Positions 11,674-22,700 of a stretch of 64,000 bases of DNA are shown piece after piece. This DNA is from Notospermus geniculatus (Eukaryota; Nemertea; Pilidiophora; Heteronemertea; Lineidae). The DNA lies in contig NMRB01000453.1 of NCBI GenBank assembly GCA_002633025.1, forward strand, positions 226,116-290,115. Direction: 5' to 3'. Numbering within the stretch: position 1 is the first letter of the stretch; each line of letters begins with the position of its first letter. Under the pieces are notes generated by a model. That model was not told where the DNA came from. It was given only the letters and a program-made list of their open reading frames with translations, and searched no databases. Made by a program: the position numbers and the translations under genes.

Positions 11674-12342
11674 ATGCAAAGCCAAATACCTACTTACAGA
11701 CCTTCATCCATATTTAGTACAGTTTTATCAGTAAAGCATAGCAATTATTATAGGGCGCATTACAAACCTTCCCTCGACTTAAATGTCACAAAAAAATCCA
11801 CGATCTCCGTGTTCGTTAGGAAACGAAAAATGACCAGCAACTTGTCGAGCATTCTTTTGCTGGGTTATCAGTCAGGCACATTTGGATTTGGTTATTTACC
11901 TATGAAACGAGGCAGAGACATTTTCCATCTGCATCTGATTTCCGGGAGCACTGCGAGATATTTTTCATATTTGTATGAATTCCACATGGGACAATGGCTG
12001 AGTAAAACAGTTTCAGTCGACTCGTTTCCAACATCTGTGAGAGTGTTTTTAGATGGCTCGGAAAGGAATGTATACACCACAGGGCACTTTAAGGGAAAAT
12101 ATAGAACGACGCACATGTATTATACTGTTCCGTTATTAAAACTAGGATATTTATTCCATGGAGAATACTCAAATCTGGCAATATTTCCCTTTAGCTTTAC
12201 CAGCCATCAAGTAAAGACATACTTGTCGGGAATGGGTAAGGCAACATCACAGGCAGTCAAGTGGAACCATGTGGAACACCACTTTAAAACAAACAGCTCA
12301 TGCTTATTACAGAGAAGTCCTCATTGCAGAGTTTTTCAATGA
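11674..12342 (+). CDS. Unrecognised 222-codon open frame
   Basis: An ATG-started frame of 222 residues (MQSQIPTYRPSS...), longer than most background frames here. It has no recognised domain, no membrane segment and no convincing splice context. The composition is rich in S, T, Y, F and H. It may be a chance frame in AT-rich DNA or a relic. Confidence 0.2.
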   Translation: MQSQIPTYRPSSIFSTVLSVKHSNYYRAHYKPSLDLNVTKKSTISVFVRKRKMTSNLSSILLLGYQSGTFGFGYLPMKRGRDIFHLHLISGSTARYFSYLYEFHMGQWLSKTVSVDSFPTSVRVFLDGSERNVYTTGHFKGKYRTTHMYYTVPLLKLGYLFHGEYSNLAIFPFSFTSHQVKTYLSGMGKATSQAVKWNHVEHHFKTNSSCLLQRSPHCRVFQ

Positions 12343-12723
12343 AATCGTAAAAGTGGAATTTGGTGTCTGTAATGTAAGGTGGCCACCAGGCAGAGGTGTT
12401 CGCTTAGGAGGCTTCCACTGTAAAGGGGTTCTGCTTAAATCAGATGAATCCTAAACCATGCAGTGGATCGTCCCTAGCCGATACATGGTAATGAAGAGAA
12501 GCACTAATCAGCAGCGGCCATTCCCGAATACTGATCACCCCTTGTATTCAGGAATCTGTCATCAGGACACCTCTTTTACATCATAAAGTAATCACCGAAT
12601 AATATGCTATATTTAGCCGATTGTAACCCATTTCTTATCTTGTAAATTGTGGCAGTCAAAAGACCAGGCGGTGAGTGAAAATACTGTTTGTAAAAATCTC
12701 CCAAGTAATCCCACAAAATTACA

Positions 12724-12970
12724 TGTAAGGCAAAGTGGGGTAATAGTAGCCCCCGGGTAATAGTAGCCCCTAGCAATTAAGGCACCATGTTTCTATCTGT
12801 TGGTAATACATTTATGGGGTGTAAATCCCACAAGTCAGCTGTACATTGGATCCCATTCTCCTGTACAAAGCCCAGGTCTTGGGTCCAATGATAAGGTCAG
12901 TGTCCTGAGCTTTATCCAGGCTAGGGGCTACTATTACCCGGGGGCTACTATTACCCCACTTTGCCTTACA
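12724..12970. mobile_element. MITE with ~50 bp perfect termini
   Basis: TGTAAGGCAAAGTGGGGTAA (left) is mirrored at 12951-12970. The inverted repeat extends through two GGTAATAGTAGCCCC copies on each side. The interior is ~145 bp of non-coding DNA. Confidence 0.9.
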
Positions 12971-13083
12971 GCTGGCAGCACTAGGCTACATCGGGATGGG
13001 TATTTTGAGAAAGGTGATGATTTCCGTTGCGTAATCCAACGTCTAACGGATTTTTTATTATCTACATTTTTGTCAAGGCGGGA

Positions 13084-13210
13084 TATTGGCTGGTATTCAT
13101 AATAGTTAGCAGATGCTTTTACTTAAGATTTGCACAGCAATGTCCAATGTAAATGTACTGCAAAACTTGTAGTAAAAGCATTTGCTACCTTTTATGAATA
13201 CCAGCCAATA
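13084..13210. mobile_element. Short MITE, TATTGGCTGGTATTCATAA termini
   Basis: 127 bp bounded by TATTGGCTGGTATTCATAA and its complement. The subterminal 'ATGCTTTTACTT' motif is shared with the MITE at 18021-18139, indicating a common family. Confidence 0.85.
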
Positions 13211-13355
13211 AGTCAACCATTTCAGTTAAAATGCCGATGGATACAACAGACAACGCTCAACGCTGCTGCTACAGAAAGGACGAACACGGTATCACAGGCG
13301 TGACAGGTGCTGCGGTTTCCGCTGCGCCACTCAGTCTTAAATTTGGCATTTCGAT

Positions 13356-13765
13356 TAAGGCCTGTTTCCACTAGAGCGATTTCGCGGCGAGCGGTACGTT
13401 TTTCACAGGGGTTTGGATAATCCTTCGAGGGTTTAACAATACATGGCCAGTTGATTGTCCCAATGCCTGTGAAAACCGCACCGCTCGCCCAAAATCGCTC
13501 TAGTGAGAGCCTCGGCCAATCATCGGTGTGCGAAGGCAAATCGACGTGCCAATCATAATCCGTGTTACAAATGCGAGCGGGAAGAGAAGAGAAAGTGCCG
13601 AAAGGCGATTTGTTTCACGAGTTTTGATTGGCTCGGAGACGGGGTGAAGTAGGGGTCAGGTTCATTAATAATTTATGCATTAACGCAAAAGATGACATGA
13701 TTCGGACAAGGCTAAAGACGCAGTCGATAGCCTTGTTTGGACAAGATGGTGGAAACAGGCCTTTA
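13356..13765. mobile_element. Harbinger-like MITE, TAAGGCCTGTTTCCA termini
   Basis: The left TAAGGCCTGTTTCCA and right TGGAAACAGGCCTTTA agree with TWA-type target duplication. An inner inverted segment (about 13360-13505) is also palindromic and shares 'TTTGGATAATCCTTCGA' with the 18664-18831 MITE. Confidence 0.75.
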
Positions 13766-13854
13766 CTGTCTTGGCCTTTCTATTCAAAACAGCGCGCAGC
13801 TCATTAAAGGATCGGAGACCTTCGCAGAGAGGATACCCTTGGCCTGTACGTATT

Positions 13855-14340
13855 TAGTTAATTCAATGAAATTCTATATTGTATCCAACAGGGAGTAAAG
13901 GTAAGGTCACTGAAATGTTCTATATTTGGTTCCGTTGGTGCTAGATCTGTCCTGACATAGGTAAATGACTGATTGTGCACCTCAGTCAAACCGAGTGAAC
14001 AAAAACACACGGTGATCTCTTACTGAAATATCACTGAAGACTCGATCACATGGGGGGGGGGGGGCTCTGTCGACAAAATTAGATGGTACTTTGAAGGCCA
14101 TTTCCGTCGGACCGATATCTTGCATGGTTTTGTGAGGCATCGCCTTTATCCTTGCTAGCAAAAGAACAAAACCTAGCAGGCATAGATAAAGGAAGATAGC
14201 CAGTGGAAACTGTGAAGTAATCCTTGGAAATCGCCGATGTGGTGACCGGCCACAGAGTACTGTATTAAGGTCATCCAATGACATAACTTTTTTAGCCGTC
14301 TCAGACGAGAAAATCCGACAATGAAGATAAAAGTAGAATT
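13855..14340. repeat. Upstream segment duplicated in inverse at 39300-39740
   Basis: Stretches around 13865-13950 ('TTCTATATTGTATCCAACA', 'GGTTCCGTTGGTGCTAGA'), 14085-14140 and 14260-14335 have reverse-complement counterparts in order at 39300-39740. The PAN-like exon therefore sits within a larger duplicated block. Confidence 0.7.
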
Positions 14341-14373
14341 CTTCAGCATCATAAGTCTCTACATTGAGTCTAG

Positions 14374-14621
14374 GTTTTGTTTTCAAGAAAGGAAGTATCG
14401 ACAACCCTGACGACCACAAGACAACATTTCGGGTGAGAGGTGAGGTCGAGTGTGCCTCTGAGTGCATCACCGATGTCACATGTCGTGCTATTATCATTAC
14501 TTCACAACAGAGAAGAGGATGTGGACTATTGTCAGTTTGTAGTCCATCAACAAACAAGATAATATCGGAGCATTTCCTTTATTTACATTGGAAAATTCTA
14601 GCAGTCGAGTGTGAGACGTAA
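14374..14621 (+). CDS. PAN/Apple-like cysteine-rich terminal exon, copy B
   Basis: Same architecture as copy A: acceptor-like 'ACATTGAGTCTAG' at 14361-14373, phase-1 entry, 248 nt to TAA, six conserved cysteines. An in-frame upstream extension is blocked by stops, so a splice acceptor is needed if it is expressed. Identity to copies A and C is roughly 80-90 percent by eye, with no frame-disrupting indel. Confidence 0.45.
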
Positions 14622-15215
14622 TATCAGTCTACATACATGGGAATTAATTAATAATAGCCTACATTTTAGACAATACCTCATAAATTGCTCCTTGTACCTC
14701 TGTAACGTATTAATTCGGCGTCAATCAAAACAGGCCTACTTTTGAGACGCGACATAGCTGAACCCAGTAGCAATCATGAACTGCATGCATCACCATGATC
14801 ACGGTATTGTGCTATATGTATTTAACAACTGCGTCGGGATTTATTTATTTACTCAACTTATTTATAGTGGATGCGGCGGTATAAGATGGCTACCCACTAC
14901 ATACATACAGTCATTCGAATAAAAATACCAATGTGAGATTACAGATACAGAGGATTTAAATGAAGAGACAAAAGAGAGAGTCAGCTGAGCGCTGTTCAGA
15001 AAATACTAAAAGGTGTAAGTATAATTAGCCCGCCGTACAGGATCAGATCCACCAACCGGCAAATTGAGGCAAATTCAGAAAACCAGTTTGAGGACCCGAT
15101 CGCACGCGACGGACTTACCAAAGACAGGGAATATATCTTTGGCGTGTGATACGGCCCATGCCATAATAAAAGATAGGAGTGGCGTACAGACACATCAGAT
15201 TGAGATCTGACTAAA

Positions 15216-15460
15216 TCACGTAACGGGAAAACGGTTTGTATCTTGAATAAAAGACTGTAGCGCTCTGAACAATGAAATGTTCCCAGTATTGTTCGAATGA
15301 TCAAAACAAAACATCAAATATTTCATTAAGATATTTTCAGGTATCTCAAAAGTGAGTTTATCCATATCATTACGAATCAGAATCTCGTCAACAGACCGAA
15401 ATATTTCGGCCCTGTCTTCGCCGTATAACGGACACGATATAAAGGAGTGAGAGTATGTCT
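15216..15460 (-). pseudogene. 3' end of a non-LTR retrotransposon ORF, truncated
   Basis: On the minus strand 'ETYSHSFISCPLYGEDRAEI' followed by a terminal 'FIQDTNRFPVT' matches the usual C-terminal end of LINE reverse-transcriptase ORFs (E-x-H-F-x-x-C-P-x-Y pattern, then a T-x-RF end). Upstream coding is cut by the inverted-repeat element at 15464. Only ~80 residues remain. The identification is by motif memory. Confidence 0.6.
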
Positions 15461-15463
15461 CTA

Positions 15464-16027
15464 CAGAGCGAGTCAAAAAAACTAGACACTTTGTAAAAGG
15501 CCAATTGTTTTATTGTGTACCAATATATACAATATATTTTTGCTTGCAACTCTTCCTGCATCTTTTGGTACCGTACCAGTCATGCTTGATTGGTTTTCAT
15601 GCATGACCGCACAGGAGACGATTAAGGGACAAGGGTGAAATCTGGTCTGCTCCAACTGATCAGAGCTGGATATGAACAAAAATCACAACAGATACCCTGT
15701 GTAAAACTTAACATTGACAAGGAGGCCTAATGAGGCCTAGGAGCAAGCGTGTATGATTTGAATTAACTGATTATATAACCTGGGGCAAGAAAGATTACTT
15801 GGCTATCCATATCATATCCAGCTCTGATCAGTTGGCGCAGATCAGATTTCACCCTTGTCACTTAATTGTCTCCTGTGCGGTGACGCATGAAAACCAATCA
15901 AGCATGACTGGTACCAAAAGATGCAGTAAGAGTTGCTGCATAAGTACAAGCAAAAATATATTGTATATATTGGTACACAATAAAACAATGGGCCTTTTAA
16001 AAAGTGTCTATTTTTTGACTCACTCTG
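15464..16027. mobile_element. Mariner-like non-autonomous element with ~210 bp inverted termini
   Basis: Arms 15464-15675 and 15800-16027 are inverted copies (ends CAGAGCGAGTCAAAAAA and complement). They are flanked by TA on both sides (15462-15463, 16028-16029), the Tc1/mariner target. There is no transposase frame. It interrupts the LINE remnant. Confidence 0.75.
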
Positions 16028-16630
16028 TAGTTCCCGGTGTGAAAGGAATCCAAATCACCCTGGAATCAAAGTCCCGTCTTATTGTTCAGCGAGGGATTAG
16101 ACTATATCTATAGCTAGAGACACCATGACCATTCAAATACAACCTTACAATAGCGGGCTATTGTTTGGAGGACCTGCGTTCCTAGCACGCTGATTCCTGT
16201 CACACCTGTCATAACAATGTTACATCGGACTTTTGCATGTTAGGACAGGTGTAACGTTTTTCAGTGAGGCCCGTGTGTCAGTGTGACATTACAATACATG
16301 TAGATTGACGGAATAAGAAGCGACTTGACAATGGGTGACACACAGAGAAACAGTGAGTCTGTTTCCCAGTGTGTTCCGAACAATGGGAATCACACAGAAA
16401 AACGTCCACACTGAAAAATGTTACACCTGTTCTGCCTGTCGCGTTCGCGAATCTGATTGGCCGGTGCTGGCGCAGGTGATAAACATAGGAACTACTGCAT
16501 AGTACTTAGTATATGCGTTAATCGGTCGGCCCGCGAAACCTGTTCGACTGGAAATATTCAGGTTCATGCTAATTATTCTCGCGGATGACGGATTGATCAA
16601 TAGTGGTCCGGTCAAGTTCATTAGTGCTCT

Positions 16631-17894
16631 GGGGGGTTATTCACTAAGCCCACGCTAATTTTTGCGTTGCGTGGAGTTAGCGTAGCGTTTGCGTGGACTT
16701 TGCGGGATCGCTAACTTGGCGTAGCGTGGTATTCACAAACCCCCCCGCCAACTCCACGCTTACACAACGCTATTACCGGGCACGCAAACTGACATAATTG
16801 ACCATTACAGAGGTTGCACAGTTTTCCGACTCAACTCCGGCTTCAACTACCAGAATGAATTGCAGTCCGCTGTAGACATCCTTGATAAAAACGTTTTGAT
16901 AGACGTTTGCAAATCGTAAAATGCCGTAACTTTGTGGCAGAATAATTTCGACTCGTAATCGAGAGTGCACGTAAATCACAAATATTATAGTCGTGTTTCG
17001 TGTTACAACCCATCTCCGAACTTCAAATTTCTATTTCTCAATAACTATTTATTATAACCCACTGAAAATTCACTCAATACTGTTCCACGGCAATGCTTCT
17101 AATACATGAACGTTTGAACTCAATAGCTTTGATATTAAGACTGTGGTACCAAAAATAAAAACCATAGTAATCGTTGATCATATTTTAAGAGACCATTGGT
17201 GAAACATCGAAACGCTAGATTCCAATATTGGTTTTAGTAATGAGCGCCACGGCGTAGACACCAAAGATTTTGGGATGATACTTTCACATATTAGTGGCAA
17301 TATCATGGAGTACTGTTCGACGAAATTTCATTGAGTTGTAGTAAAGCGTTTTTGAGGAATTAAAATTTAAATTCGGGATGTTTTTATTCACCCGTTTCTT
17401 ATCGGATTCCGGAATCGCATTTTTTACCGTAATTTTTGAATTGAGTGATACGGTCCTAATACCAAAGGTATCAATGAAAATCTTTCACACGTTAAACAAA
17501 ACATCTTTAAACGATACGGTACCAAATTTCATTGAATTATAATGGTCAGTTGCTGAGACATCAAGATTTGAAGTTCGGCACGTTTTTTTTTGGGGGGGGG
17601 GCACCCTAGATATCGGTAGATAGAATTTCTATCTCGGAATATCCTATTTCGACGGATTTGTCGGCGAGTATCTTCCTCTGCAGCGAGTAACAAAGCCATT
17701 TTTATAAAGCGACAGGCTTGCGTGGCGTTTGCGGGACCTTTTACGGAGACGCAAAATATTCTCATTAGCGTGCTGAATTGCGCACTCTTGCTAACTAGCG
17801 TGGCCTTTGTGAAACAAGCAGAATAGCGTGCGTTTGGTTTGCGTGCGCTTAGCGGGCCCGCAAACGTTTGCGTGGCTTTAATGAATAACCCCCC
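16631..17894. mobile_element. 1.26 kb TIR element, GGGGGGTTATTCA termini
   Basis: The left GGGGGGTTATTCACTAAGCC and right complement (GGCTTTAATGAATAACCCCCC) bound the element. Both subterminal regions repeat GCGTGG/GCGTAGCGT words. No transposase frame is seen. Outside it, 16475-16560 and 18185-18260 are also inverted copies of each other ('TTTCGCGGGCCGACCGATTA'), so it is nested in an older palindromic element. Confidence 0.75.
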
Positions 17895-18020
17895 TGGCCT
17901 ACTTGTCTGCATTCATTGCTTGCGGGAATGACCATCGTGTCACATTTCTTCGTTGTCCAAGGCCTACTCGCCACAAGAAAGGCTATAGTGCTCCAGCAAA
18001 AAATTCATTTGAACTGACAT

Positions 18021-18139
18021 GGGGTCATATGAGTAAAGACTAGTAAATGCTTTTACTTAAATTTTGCAGTACAAATGCACTAGCAATGCTGTACAAATCT
18101 GAAGTAAAAGCACGTGCTGGTCTTTATTCATATTACCCA
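18021..18139. mobile_element. Short MITE related to 13084-13210
   Basis: Termini GGGTCATATGAGTAAAGAC and mirrored GTCTTTATTCATATTACCC. The inner 'ATGCTTTTACTT' is shared with the 13 kb copy. Confidence 0.75.
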
Positions 18140-18443
18140 TGGTGCTGTATGGAGAGATGTGTAATCAACTAACTAGGCCTAGAACGCGGATATTCAACGA
18201 CTTTCCATTCAAACAGGTTTCGCGGGCCGACCGATTAACGCATACTATGCAGTATTATGTTGATGCCTTTCGATTTTTAACACCTTCGTGATTGGTGGAT
18301 TTGCTGAGTCAAAGGGAAGTCACCTTGTATCTGCAGTCCGGTATGTCAATCCTATTGAGAATTGAATAAATTTGCATCATTCACAAAAATTTACAACTGT
18401 GTTGTTTACGCTGAAATGATCAACGTTATCGATTAAATTCATC

Positions 18444-18680
18444 ATGTTCCCGCAGGGATTTTTGTTCAAAAGCAATAAGATATATTTTAGCATTTCTGTA
18501 CTTAATGATAGAAAAGTAAAATTAGAAATCGAGTGCAATGATTTAGTTATATTTGTCCGAGAAACAGGGTGTGCTATTCAGAATTATATGGAAAACAACG
18601 TTAGCCTCACTTTCAATGACGCAGCTCTGACCTGGTTGATAGTCAGCGCTGGGTCACAGATTAAGCCCTGTATCCACTAG
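18444..18680 (+). other. Duplicated short open frame upstream of the receptor
   Basis: A 78-codon frame (MFPQGFLFKSNK...) whose segment 'DRKVKLEIECNDLVIF' is conserved in unit 2 (~24582-24727). There it stops earlier, at TAG. No function is recognised. It may be a small upstream frame, an exon or chance. Confidence 0.2.
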
Positions 18681-18831
18681 TCCGGGTTACCGCAGCGGTT
18701 TGCCGCGCCGGGATTTTTTCACAGGGTTTTGGATAATCCTTCGATGGTTTAACAATACATGGCGTGTTAATTGTCCCAATGCCTGTGAAAATCGCTCCCG
18801 CACCGCAAACCGTTGTAGTGGATACAGGCCT
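18664..18831. mobile_element. Harbinger-like MITE with TTA duplication and paralogous empty site
   Basis: The element has termini AGCCCTGTATCCACTAG / GTAGTGGATACAGGCCT and is flanked by TTA (18661-18663, 18832-18834). Unit 2 reads straight through at ~24802 (GGATTAGGTTTGCC) with a single TTA. This is an empty site that defines the insertion exactly and dates it after the gene duplication. Confidence 0.9.
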
Positions 18832-19023
18832 TTAGGTTTGCCGATACATTCGGAGCCACTCGAATATAACTCTGCAACTCTGTGCGGAAGAATCAACACT
18901 CAGTCGGTTCCTAAGTCTGGCTTGGAGGTCGCGATAAATTATCTGGAACAAGTACGAAAGCAGTGAAAGCGAGGTCTATTCCAGAGGAAGATCGTTATTG
19001 AAAATTACTTTTCAACGCGTGTA

Positions 19024-19458
19024 TAAAGCCAGGCGTATATCGCACGTGCGACTGGAAGCAACTGATCTGATCAGTTATGTACGCGCTGCGCGCACATCGC
19101 ACATTCAGCAACTCAGTAAAACTAGGAGGATGCAATCAGTCGTCATGTCCTGACCGCGTATACATCGCACTTGCGACCGGCGGCAACTCAGGTAACATCC
19201 TGGCACTGATCAGTCGCAAGCCCGCGTACATCGCAGCGACTGAACGAAACTGGGTACAACTTGTCGCTAAAGTTGAACATTGTGCAACTGGCGGCGACTG
19301 GCAAAAATCTCAGTTCCAGTGAGTCGCGAGGGTGCGTACATCGACCGTTTCTGGCGACTGCTCAGTCTCCTCCAGTTGCAGCTAAATGTTCGCAGTCGCC
19401 AGTAGCTCAGTGGCGACAAGTTGTCTCCAGTCGCAAGTGTGATGTACGCTAGGCTTTA
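19024..19458. mobile_element. Inverted-repeat element directly upstream of receptor 1 start
   Basis: The ends TAAAGCCAGGCGTATATCGC and complement (GTACGCTAGGCTTTA) bound ~435 bp full of GCGACTG/CAGTCGC words. The right end lies 29 bp before the receptor ATG. The same element in the same place occurs in unit 2 (24998-25434), so it predates duplication and probably forms the 5' UTR or promoter. Confidence 0.8.
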
Positions 19459-19487
19459 GATTCGTCGAGGTGGTGAAAACTGGAAAA

Positions 19488-19798
19488 ATGAATACGAACG
19501 CCGAAATTGAACAAGAATCTTCTGATGAAGACATTGCAACACTCAGAGAGGCCATTGAAATACTCAATAAGTATATCTGGATCTTTCCTGTTGCACTGGG
19601 AATCCCTGGGAACGTCATTTCCGGTTGTGTGGCTGTACAAGCAAAGAACCAAGAGGTGACCATGTGTGTTTACATGCTCGCGTTAGCTGTATGCGATACT
19701 TGTGTTCTACTTCAATTGTTATGGCAATGGCCTCTCACATACTATGACCACTATGACCATGGGATGGAACTCCTTATACCAAAGGAGTACGTGTATAA
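19488..19798 (+). CDS. Receptor 1 exon 1 (TM1-TM2, first extracellular loop)
   Basis: Starts at ATG and ends at a strong donor, GTATAA|GTAAGT (phase 2). It encodes a short acidic N-terminus with no signal peptide, then TM1 and TM2. It carries a small 'YDHYDH' duplication that is single in copy 2. Confidence 0.88.
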
Positions 19799-22700
19799 GT
19801 AAGTATTAACAATTAAAAAAAGGTGATGACGGTAATTTGGCGGTCACTCGCCCACTGAAAGCACCTGCAAGTATGCAATTTGGCTCTTCGCAGCATTGCT
19901 ACGAAGTCTCGGGGTCGGATCCGGGGGCGTTCCCCCCCCCCCCNNNNNNNNNNNNNNCCCCCCCCCCCCCATTTTTGGCAGAGCAATGATTTTGTAGCAA
20001 GAAAACATGGATCACATATTAAAAAATTCTTGTATATTACTCTCAAATGCCAGGAAAATGCATCCAAAAGAACTTAAATTGTCATTTTTTTCTGCGGGAG
20101 GGTCCCACACCCCCGTTAGTGCTTCGCGCTTTCAGTGCTCACCACCTCCGTCGAGCTACGCCCCCTTTCTGTCAACCCTGGATCCGACCCTGGAAGATCT
20201 CTTTTACATATGCGCTTATGGCAAGCGGATTGTCCAGTTATTTAAAAAAAAACTATATTTTTGCACTAAAACCTAGTTTTATGCTTAGAAAACTTGGTTT
20301 TTATGGATAAAATATAAGTTTTTTGACAAAAACTAAGTTTTTCTGCTATAAAACGTAGTTTTTGTCATAAAACTTAAATTTTTACAATAAAACTTGGTTG
20401 TTTTCAATAAAACCAAGTTTTTTACGATAAAATATAGGTTTTTCAATCATCGCTATAAAAGTTAGGGTTTTTTTGCGTAAAAATATTAGTTTTTCGGCAA
20501 TAACTGGGACAAATAGCCAAGAAACCTTTTATGCTTAAAAAACCTAGTTTTACGGAAAAACTTAGTTTTTCTTCAATAAAACCAGTATTTTTGTAGAAAA
20601 TATAGATTTCTGGAATAACTGGACAAACGGCGTACAAAAACATAGTTTTTATCACGAAACTTATATTTTCTTCCTCGTCCCATGTACACGATTTCTTTCT
20701 CATATTGGGACGAGGATAGGAAACCTCGGGCCCATGGGTCATGATGTACATGGTTGCACGCACAGCACTACTGGGAACGGGTATTTCGCAACCTCGTCGC
20801 GGCGAAATCATCTTGGTCAGTGGGGTCGAGGTTCAAAAAGGTAGTAGGTTTCCATAAAAACTAGGTTTTTATCAAAAACCTACTTTTTATGGCATAAAAC
20901 TTGGCTTTAGTAAAAAACTTGGTTTTTTGACTGATAAACTTAGTTTTATGGAATAACTGGACATTTCAGTGCAGAAACTTACATTTTTGTCGATAAAATG
21001 GGGCACACCAGGTTTTAACTTGAAGAAAGTTGAGAAAAATTGCCCAGAGAAACTAATGCTTGGAAGTTGTTCTCTATGGCCCACTAGTATCAACCATGAA
21101 AACCGTTTAAAAATTCCAAAGCAAACTTTTGAAAAAATCAACATTTTGTTCAATTTCACAAATTGAAATCTTTAGATAAAAAAAACAATGCAATTTCATG
21201 ATATTCATGGGACATTTCATGACCATCTGGATGAAATTTTTTATAGAGAACATTTCCCACTTGTCTTTGACTTGCCGAATTTTTTTTCTCTCGAAAAATG
21301 TAGTTTTTTTGAAAATCAACGTTTTTGTTCAAGTTAAATGTGGTTGGTCCAAGACTAGTAGGAAAGGATCACCAATTAGAATTGCACCTGGAACTTTTTA
21401 AGCATGATTAGCTGCATTAAACTCTCTAATTTCCTGTTTCAAACTTTGTCCTTAGTCTGGATGTTTGCTGTCTTTGACGAGATGGCGTTTCCAGTAATTC
21501 GCCAATGAGGCAGGAACCGCCTCGAATGCATGCTGAGTATCTCGCCGTAGGCCACAATTGTGTTCAGGCAAAATGATGCAAGATGGTGAATGACCAAGTG
21601 TACTTTTGTAGTTGTTGAACATCCTGTTTTGTAGTAGGCATCCTCGGCATCCTCGAACAAACCTATCTTCTCCTGCCAATTTTCTTCCAAACGCTTCCCA
21701 AAAGCAAAGCATGCAGTAAAAACATCGTTAAAGGAACGAAGACCTTCTGCAAATGGTTCAACCGGATGTCCCTCAGTGTCGGGTTTTCTAATCATGGCAA
21801 AGATAGCTTTGTTCGAGGATGCGTACTACAGAACAGGATGCTCAGCATCTACAAAGTACACTTGGTCATTCACCATCTTGCATCATTTTAACTTGAACAC
21901 AATTGTGGGCTAGGGCGCATACTGAGCAAGCATTCGAGGCGGTTCCTGCCTCATTGGCGACTTACTGGAAATGCCATCTCGTCAAAGACAGCAAACATCC
22001 AGACTATGGACAAAGATTGAAACAGGCATTTAGAGAGTTTAATGCAGCTAATCATGCTTAAAAAGCTTCAGGTGCAATTCTAATTGGTGATCCTTTCTTA
22101 CTAGTCTTGGACTAACCACATTTACCTTGACTTTTTTTTTCTTAAAAAAACGGTCTCTAAAAACGTTAATTTTCAAAAAAAGTAGATTTTTTGAAAAAAA
22201 TTTTTTCGACAAGTCAGAGACAAGTGGGAAATGATCTCTATAAAAGATTTCATCCAGATGGTCATGAAATGTCCCATCAGTATCATGAAATAGCATTGTT
22301 TTTTTTAAATCTAAAGATGTCAATTTGCGAAATTGAAGAAAATGTTGATTTTTTCAAAAATTTTCTTTGGAATTTTTAAAACGGTTTTCATGGTTGATAC
22401 TAGTGGGCCATAGAGAACAACTTCCAAGCATTAGTTTCTCTGGGCAATTTTTCTCAACTTTCTTCAAGTTAAAACCTGGTGTGGGGGGTTGTTTGGCATA
22501 AAACCAGGTTTTTTGTCTTAAAATATAGGTTTTTGACAAAAACTAAGTTTTTTGATAAAAAACTATATTTTATGAAGGAAACTAAGTTTTCTTCCATAAA
22601 AGTTGTTTTTAGACAAAACTAGGTTTTTAAGGAGAAAAACTTAGTTTTTGTCAACAAAACTATATTTTATCCACAAAAACTAAGTTTTATGAGCATAAAA

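Noticed and set aside
14051-14064. Poly-G run as a G-quadruplex
   Set aside because: A single homopolymer run, likely of uncertain length; it has no further support.
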